Assembly: GCA_031273385.1 (NCBI GenBank)
Contig: JAISRY010000248.1
Span: 1 to 12,159, forward strand
DNA: 12,159 nt
DNA from: Tannerellaceae bacterium
GTDB taxonomy: Bacteria; Bacteroidota; Bacteroidia; Bacteroidales; Tannerellaceae
Reading direction: 5' to 3'
Shown: positions 8,771 through 12,159 of the stretch, piece by piece
Numbering within the stretch: the stretch's first letter is position 1
How the letters are laid out: each line of letters begins with the position of its first letter
Translations under genes and position numbers: made by a program
Notes under the pieces: generated by a model
What the model was told of the DNA's origin: nothing
Seen by the model: the letters and a program-made list of their open reading frames with translations, nothing else
Database searches by the model: none

Positions 8771-9580
8771 ATGAACTATTTTAATGTAAGGCTTAATGCT
8801 ATACCCATCTTACTGATGACCGTCACAACCCTTTTCAATGCCAGATTGAATGCACAAGTGACTATTGGCATGGACGAAGCGCCTAAAAAAGCTGCCCTTT
8901 TGCAGCTCAAGGACGTGTCGGCTACCCAATACACTAAAAATGCAACCGCGACCACCGGCGGCCTGCTCCTCCCCAGGGTGGAGCTGACCAGTCTAACCAG
9001 TTTTACACTTCCGCTATCTCCAGCTCCATCGGACGACGAAAAGGAAGACCATACCGGCCTTTTGGTCTATAACTTAACGGAGGATGCAAACGAGCATCTT
9101 GAAAAGGGGATCTACCAATGGGATGGTAGCCAATGGAAAGTACTGAGCAAGGTAACGAAAACAGAGGGCGCTACCGTACGAAAAGTGATCTACCGGGGAA
9201 CTGCGCCTGACGAGAATCAAGTCGTTAATGTGGGGATTTTTGAATTTAGGATAGACAATAGCGCCATCTCCCAATTCCGGAGAGTATCCGGTGCAGGTGC
9301 CGCAACACACTATTGGCAGGTGGGCAAATTTTCGGATAGCAACCTTAACGCTGAGAATACGGATTGGAATAATTCCAGTTATTCTTTTGACTTGGAAAGT
9401 AAAGAAAATATGGTAGACGGCGTCTGGGAGAATTGCAAAGGAAATGCGATGGGCAATACGGAAAGAAATGAGGTCTGGTTAGCGGATTTGGAGAATGACA
9501 ACATGTACCATGTCCTGTTTATGATTTTAGGAGAGAGCAGCGGAACTAAAACGTATCTGATCGTTGCCCAGAAATATTAA
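8771..9580 (+). CDS. Secreted protein of unknown function, paralogue 1 of 3
   Basis: I do not recognise a function. The 269 residues begin with a signal peptide (about 1-28, cleavage A28|Q29) and a mature start QVTIGMDEAP. An N-terminal module follows: AALLQLKD (41-48), TATTGGLLLPRV (59-70), TGLLVYN (95-101) and GIYQWDGSQW (113-122). This pattern recurs in many secreted Bacteroidetes proteins as I remember them, often at the start of surface or fibre-like proteins. A C-terminal module follows: VIYRGTAPDENQVVNVGIFEF (139-159, beta-rich), THYWQVGKF, ERNEVWLADL (231-240) and a terminal hydrophobic strand ending QKY. There is no lipobox, transmembrane anchor or obvious type IX sorting domain, so it is probably soluble in the periplasm or exported. 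It is first in a three-gene run; the next gene begins 19 nt later. Candidate promoters lie 80-110 nt upstream. Confidence 0.85.
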   Translation: MNYFNVRLNAIPILLMTVTTLFNARLNAQVTIGMDEAPKKAALLQLKDVSATQYTKNATATTGGLLLPRVELTSLTSFTLPLSPAPSDDEKEDHTGLLVYNLTEDANEHLEKGIYQWDGSQWKVLSKVTKTEGATVRKVIYRGTAPDENQVVNVGIFEFRIDNSAISQFRRVSGAGAATHYWQVGKFSDSNLNAENTDWNNSSYSFDLESKENMVDGVWENCKGNAMGNTERNEVWLADLENDNMYHVLFMILGESSGTKTYLIVAQKY

Positions 9581-9599
9581 TTGATAAAAAAGTTGAACA

Positions 9600-10421
9600 A
9601 TGAAAACAGCTATACAGAGAAAATCCTCGTACATTCTTTTCGCACTCCTGCTTGCTGCCGGATTACAGGCGCAGGTCGTTATCGGCTCTTCGGGGGATCC
9701 CGAACGGGCTGCTTTATTGCAACTCAAAGATACCGAAGCCACTTCTATAGGCGGGGTAACGGCTACCACAGGCGGACTGCTGCTTCCCCGCGTCAGCTTA
9801 CGCAATGCATCGGATATAACGGTCATCTCGGGTGTAACCACCGCTAAAGAAGTGGCGCTTACCGGCCTTTTGGTCTATAATGTGAATACGTCGGGAGAGC
9901 TGGATGAGGGCATCTACGAATGGAACGGCGATACATGGAATCTATTGGAGACCGTGTCGAAAATCGCCGGTTCATCTGCTCAGAAGTCAGTAGTAATAGC
10001 CGCTAACACGCAGGCAAGTACGCCCACCGTGAGTATGGGGATATTCCAATTCAGAATAAATCCTACTACAAGTTGGGCTGACATGAGGCCTCAATACAAA
10101 CTTCTTGCCGCTCCATCGGTTAATAATACCGCCTTTTGGCACACCGTCGCCCGGCACTGGGATTCCAATGTCGCCGCACCGGGATCTGGGAACTTTAATG
10201 CTACCGGTGGATTCAGCTATGATGCCATCAGCAGGACATTTACAACGACCAATTTCGACACTTGGCAAGACTTCCACACTCCCGCCTTGCCGAAAGCCGA
10301 CTTTGGATACGACATCTGGCTGGTTGACCATGTGAATAGCCATGCATACAATATACAGGTTCTTAGGGCTGAGGCAGGACTTACCACCCCGATCCATGCG
10401 CTATTGGTGACAGAGTATTAA
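9600..10421 (+). CDS. Secreted protein of unknown function, paralogue 2 of 3
   Basis: This 273-residue protein has the same plan as its neighbours; function unknown. The signal peptide is about residues 1-24 (A24|Q25), then QVVIGSSGDPERAALLQLKD (25-44), ATTGGLLLPRVSL (55-67), LTGLLVYN (87-94) and GIYEWNGDTW (104-113). The C-terminal module has VVIAANTQASTPTVSMGIFQF (131-151), KLLAAP (167-172), FWHTVARHWDS (179-189), GFSYDAISRTF (204-214), GYDIWLVDHVNSHAYNIQVL (236-255) and the terminal strand HALLVTEY. It replaces the NEVW motif of the other two with YDIW and is longer by insertions in the middle of the C-terminal module. A 21-nt stretch at 9860-9880 is identical to 9052-9072 in paralogue 1, although other shared motifs differ at synonymous sites. 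It starts 19 nt after the upstream stop and ends 19 nt before ATG 10441, consistent with one operon. Confidence 0.85.
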   Translation: MKTAIQRKSSYILFALLLAAGLQAQVVIGSSGDPERAALLQLKDTEATSIGGVTATTGGLLLPRVSLRNASDITVISGVTTAKEVALTGLLVYNVNTSGELDEGIYEWNGDTWNLLETVSKIAGSSAQKSVVIAANTQASTPTVSMGIFQFRINPTTSWADMRPQYKLLAAPSVNNTAFWHTVARHWDSNVAAPGSGNFNATGGFSYDAISRTFTTTNFDTWQDFHTPALPKADFGYDIWLVDHVNSHAYNIQVLRAEAGLTTPIHALLVTEY

Positions 10422-10440
10422 CCCATAACAAGATAAAGTG

Positions 10441-11211
10441 ATGAAAACGATTCGTAAAATCACGCTGTTGCTTTTCTCTCTAAGTTTCTTATCCCATCTG
10501 CCGGCGCAAGTCACCATCGGAATGAATGAAGCCTCTGCAGAGGGCGCACTATTGCAACTGAAAGACATCGTAGCGGCGGCGGGAAACCCAAACGCAAGCA
10601 AAGGCTTATTGATGCCTCGTGTACGATTGGTGAGCCAAACGGAACTTACCCCCATGTTTCCTACCGCCACCGCCGGTGAAATGAGAGAACATGCCGGGCT
10701 AATCGTTTATAACCTGACCGAAAACGATAACCTGAAAAAGGGGGTCATGGTGTGGAACGGAGAGGTGTGGAATCATATTAAAACGAAAGAAATAAACAAT
10801 AATCTGGATACGGAGATAAAGAAAACGCTCTATACCAACGCGGGCGCAATAGACGCAAACTCCGTCAAGCTCGGTTCCATCGAGGCTACATTGCGCAATG
10901 ATGGGGGAAATACTTATTTCGCCCACCCTAATTTAAGGTTAGCCGCAGCTGGAATGAAGACTTTTCACTATCAGATAGGCCAATACTGGGATGGAAATGA
11001 TGATTCGAATGGATATAGTTATGATGCGAATAACATCTCATTTACTTCAACTTACCAGCATCTTGCGTACGGGAGTCAGATAGTTCCCAGCGAGAGAAAC
11101 GAAGTATGGATGTTCGAGGAGGGTAGCACTGATATTATCCATATCCAGTTCATTACATTAGGCAAAAATACAGCCTCCAATATATACGCCGTACTTGTAG
11201 AGCGGTTCTAA
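10441..11211 (+). CDS. Secreted protein of unknown function, paralogue 3 of 3
   Basis: This 256-residue protein is the last of the run; function unknown. I start it at ATG 10441 rather than the adjacent GTG 10438, because MKTIRKITLLLFSLSFL is a normal signal-peptide start. Cleavage is likely A22|Q23. The N-terminal module reads QVTIGMNEASAEGALLQLKD (23-42), SKGLLMPRVRL (53-63), AGLIVYN (85-91) and GVMVWNGEVW (101-110). The C-terminal module has KKTLYTNAGAIDANSVKLGS (127-146), NLRLAAAGMKTFHYQIGQYW (164-183), GYSYDANNISF (191-201), ERNEVWMFEE (218-227) and IYAVLVERF at the end. ERNEVW is shared exactly with paralogue 1, while GYSYDAxxxxF and the LxAA segment are shared with paralogue 2, so the three belong to one family. 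A repeat-rich non-coding region follows directly. Confidence 0.85.
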   Translation: MKTIRKITLLLFSLSFLSHLPAQVTIGMNEASAEGALLQLKDIVAAAGNPNASKGLLMPRVRLVSQTELTPMFPTATAGEMREHAGLIVYNLTENDNLKKGVMVWNGEVWNHIKTKEINNNLDTEIKKTLYTNAGAIDANSVKLGSIEATLRNDGGNTYFAHPNLRLAAAGMKTFHYQIGQYWDGNDDSNGYSYDANNISFTSTYQHLAYGSQIVPSERNEVWMFEEGSTDIIHIQFITLGKNTASNIYAVLVERF

Positions 11212-11228
11212 CTGCTGCACATTTTCGG

Positions 11229-11291
11229 ACGGGAGCTATTTTTATTTGCACGGGAGCCATTTTAAACGGGACGGGAGCTATATTTATTTGC
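11229..11291 (+). repeat. Three 21-bp tandem repeats starting ACGGGAGC
   Basis: Units begin at 11229, 11250 and 11271, exactly 21 bp apart. Units 1 and 3 differ by one base; unit 2 shares the first eight bases and then diverges, keeping an AT-rich middle. The array starts 17 nt after the stop of the last paralogue, so it would be in the 3' end of that transcript. Confidence 0.8.
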
Positions 11292-11300
11292 TCCTGTCCT
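11268..11300 (+). terminator. Possible transcript-end hairpin within the 21-bp array
   Basis: GGACGGGAGC (11269-11278) can pair with GCTCCTGTCC (11290-11299), with one G-U wobble, around an 11-nt AT-rich loop. No T run follows, so it is not a classic rho-independent terminator. It may be a 3'-end stabilising structure for the three-gene transcript. Confidence 0.3.
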
Positions 11301-11316
11301 ATTCCGCAGGTTCAGT

Positions 11317-11419
11317 TACACAATTGTCTGACCGCGGCTACCCAACTGTGTAGGTTCAGCTACCCAATTGTGTAGGCCGGACTACACAATTGTCTGTCTC
11401 CGGCTGCACAATTGTGTAA
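11317..11419. repeat. Five near-palindromic sites at an exact 22-bp period
   Basis: Sites begin at 11317, 11339, 11361, 11383 and 11405, each close to TACACAATTGTGTA (a perfect 14-bp palindrome); four of five keep the CAATTG core and the second has CAACTG. Spacers of 7-8 bp are GC-rich and partly alternate (GTTCAG before sites 1 and 3; a CGG- or CCGGC-like run before the others). A 22-bp period places the sites on one face of the helix. The layout resembles a multi-site operator or plasmid-type iterons, but no rep or regulator gene is present in the window. Confidence 0.85.
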
Positions 11420-11423
11420 TAGT

Positions 11424-11469
<46 letters not shown>

Positions 11470-11485
11470 GTCGAGGGTCATTGCG

Positions 11486-11831
11486 AGTACCCAATAAACT
11501 GCGTTTATCAAAAAGGGGAAATGACGAGAATTGCTTGATTTTTAGCCGATTGTAAATGCTCGTCATTATAAGTACCCAATAAACTGCGTTTATCAAAAAG
11601 GGGAAATGACGAGAATTGATTGATTTTTAGCCGATTGTAAATTCTCGTCATTATAAGTGCCCAATAAACCAGGTTTATCAAAAAGGGAAATGACGGCGAT
11701 TGCATGATTTCCAGACGAGTACATACAAGCAGTGCCCGTCATTGCGAGTACCCAATAAACTGCGTTTATCAAAAAGGGGGAATGACGAGAATTGCTTGAT
11801 TTTTAGCCGATTGTAAATTCTCGTCATTATA
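11486..11831. repeat. Four tandem copies of an 85-bp unit with internal inverted repeats
   Basis: Units start at 11486, 11571, 11656 and 11747. Units 1 and 2 are 85 bp and differ at two bases; unit 4 is almost identical to them; unit 3 is 91 bp, diverged, and has a different second half. Each regular unit contains ATAAACTGCGTTTAT (six-base arms around TGC) and a second inverted repeat in which an AATGACGAG... arm pairs with ...CTCGTCATT about 25 nt later. The near-identity of units 1, 2 and 4 suggests recent duplication. Confidence 0.9.
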
Positions 11832-11832
11832 A

Positions 11833-11910
11833 ACGCAGTGAAGCAATCCAGAGGTGCGTCTGTGTGTGGCACTTCCTGGATTGCTTCACTGCGTTCGCAA
11901 TGACGGGTAC
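11833..11910. repeat. Second copy of the dispersed palindromic element
   Basis: A partial arm (11833-11851, 19 bp) and a full arm (11876-11894, extending to 11910) form an inverted repeat around a 24-nt spacer. Bases 11876-11910 are identical, inverted, to 82-116 at the left end of the window. The left arm is joined directly to the end of the last 85-bp unit, as if it inserted into, or grew from, the array. Confidence 0.9.
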
Positions 11911-11961
11911 CACTCGCCCTTACTTCTTGTTTATTCTTTAGTATATCTCCGTATATCATTC

Positions 11962-12002
11962 TTTACTCTTTTTGCTACAAATTTTACTCTTTTTGCTACA
12001 AA
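11962..12002. repeat. Direct duplication with 21-bp period
   Basis: TTTACTCTTTTTGCTACAAA occurs at 11962-11981 and again at 11983-12002. The two 20-bp copies are identical. They lie in AT-rich non-coding DNA just past the palindromic element. Confidence 0.9.
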
Positions 12003-12052
12003 ACTGAACAAACAGAGCAAAAAGCCCCCCAAATAAAGTTTCCGTTTTTTTT

Positions 12053-12140
12053 AGCTTCACAGCTTCACCTTTCGTGTAACACATTGTCTAATACCTAAAT
12101 GTGGTGAAGGAAAGGTGAATGTAGGTGAATGAAAAGTGAA
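12053..12140. repeat. AGCTTCAC / GGTGAA inverted and direct repeats
   Basis: AGCTTCAC is directly duplicated (12053-12060, 12061-12068). TTCACCTTTC (12064-12073) is a perfect inverted match to GAAAGGTGAA (12110-12119), and further GGTGAA/AGTGAA copies follow to 12139. ACACATTGTCTA at about 12080-12091 weakly resembles the 22-bp-period sites. The structure may continue beyond the window. Confidence 0.65.
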
Positions 12141-12159
12141 ACGGGATGCCGGGGAGAGC

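Noticed and set aside
11317..11419. Plasmid iteron origin
   Set aside because: The period fits iterons, but there is no rep gene or AT-rich/DnaA-box region recognised, and the neighbours are chromosomal; kept only as an alternative in the finding.
11486..11831. CRISPR array
   Set aside because: The 85-bp units are tandem with no unique spacers, and no cas genes are present.

Overview
The window looks like a chromosomal segment of a Bacteroidales bacterium. I infer this from a fimbrillin-like lipoprotein fused to GLUG repeats, a dxs-trkA-trkH gene order that I recall from Bacteroides relatives, start codons without strong Shine-Dalgarno sequences, and TAnnTTTG promoter boxes of the Bacteroides type. 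The family could be Tannerellaceae or Porphyromonadaceae (Parabacteroides- or Tannerella-like), but the genus cannot be fixed from sequence alone. All seven convincing genes are on the + strand.

Layout: 1-223 carries a 31-bp inverted repeat of a dispersed element and the leader of the first gene. 224-2578 encodes a large surface lipoprotein with an N-terminal fimbrillin-like region and a C-terminal GLUG repeat region. 2579-2868 holds a probable terminator, a 9-bp tandem repeat and a probable promoter. 2869-8581 is a compact housekeeping block: dxs (isoprenoid precursor and thiamine synthesis), trkA and trkH (potassium uptake: NAD-binding gate regulator plus channel-like membrane subunit), and a secreted glucosaminidase with two LysM-like modules. 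The trkA-trkH gap is only 2 nt, so these two are almost certainly co-transcribed.

8582-8770 is a non-coding gap with two candidate promoter boxes. 8771-11211 holds three tandem paralogues of about 256-273 residues, 16-19 nt apart. Each has a signal peptide ending Ala|Gln, a shared N-terminal module (Q-V-x-I-G ... A-L-L-Q-L-K-D ... G-L-L-x-P-R-V ... G-L-x-V-Y-N ... W-x-G-x-x-W) and a shared C-terminal module ending in a hydrophobic strand plus Tyr/Phe. I know no function for them. They are the best candidate for an under-described secreted or surface system here.

11212-12159 has no credible gene but is densely structured: three 21-bp repeats, five near-palindromes at an exact 22-bp period, a 7-bp microsatellite, four copies of an 85-bp unit containing inverted repeats, a second copy of the dispersed element from the window's left edge (35 bp identical, inverted), a 21-bp-period duplication, and a GGTGAA-rich end. 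This repeat-rich tail is the most unusual part of the window.
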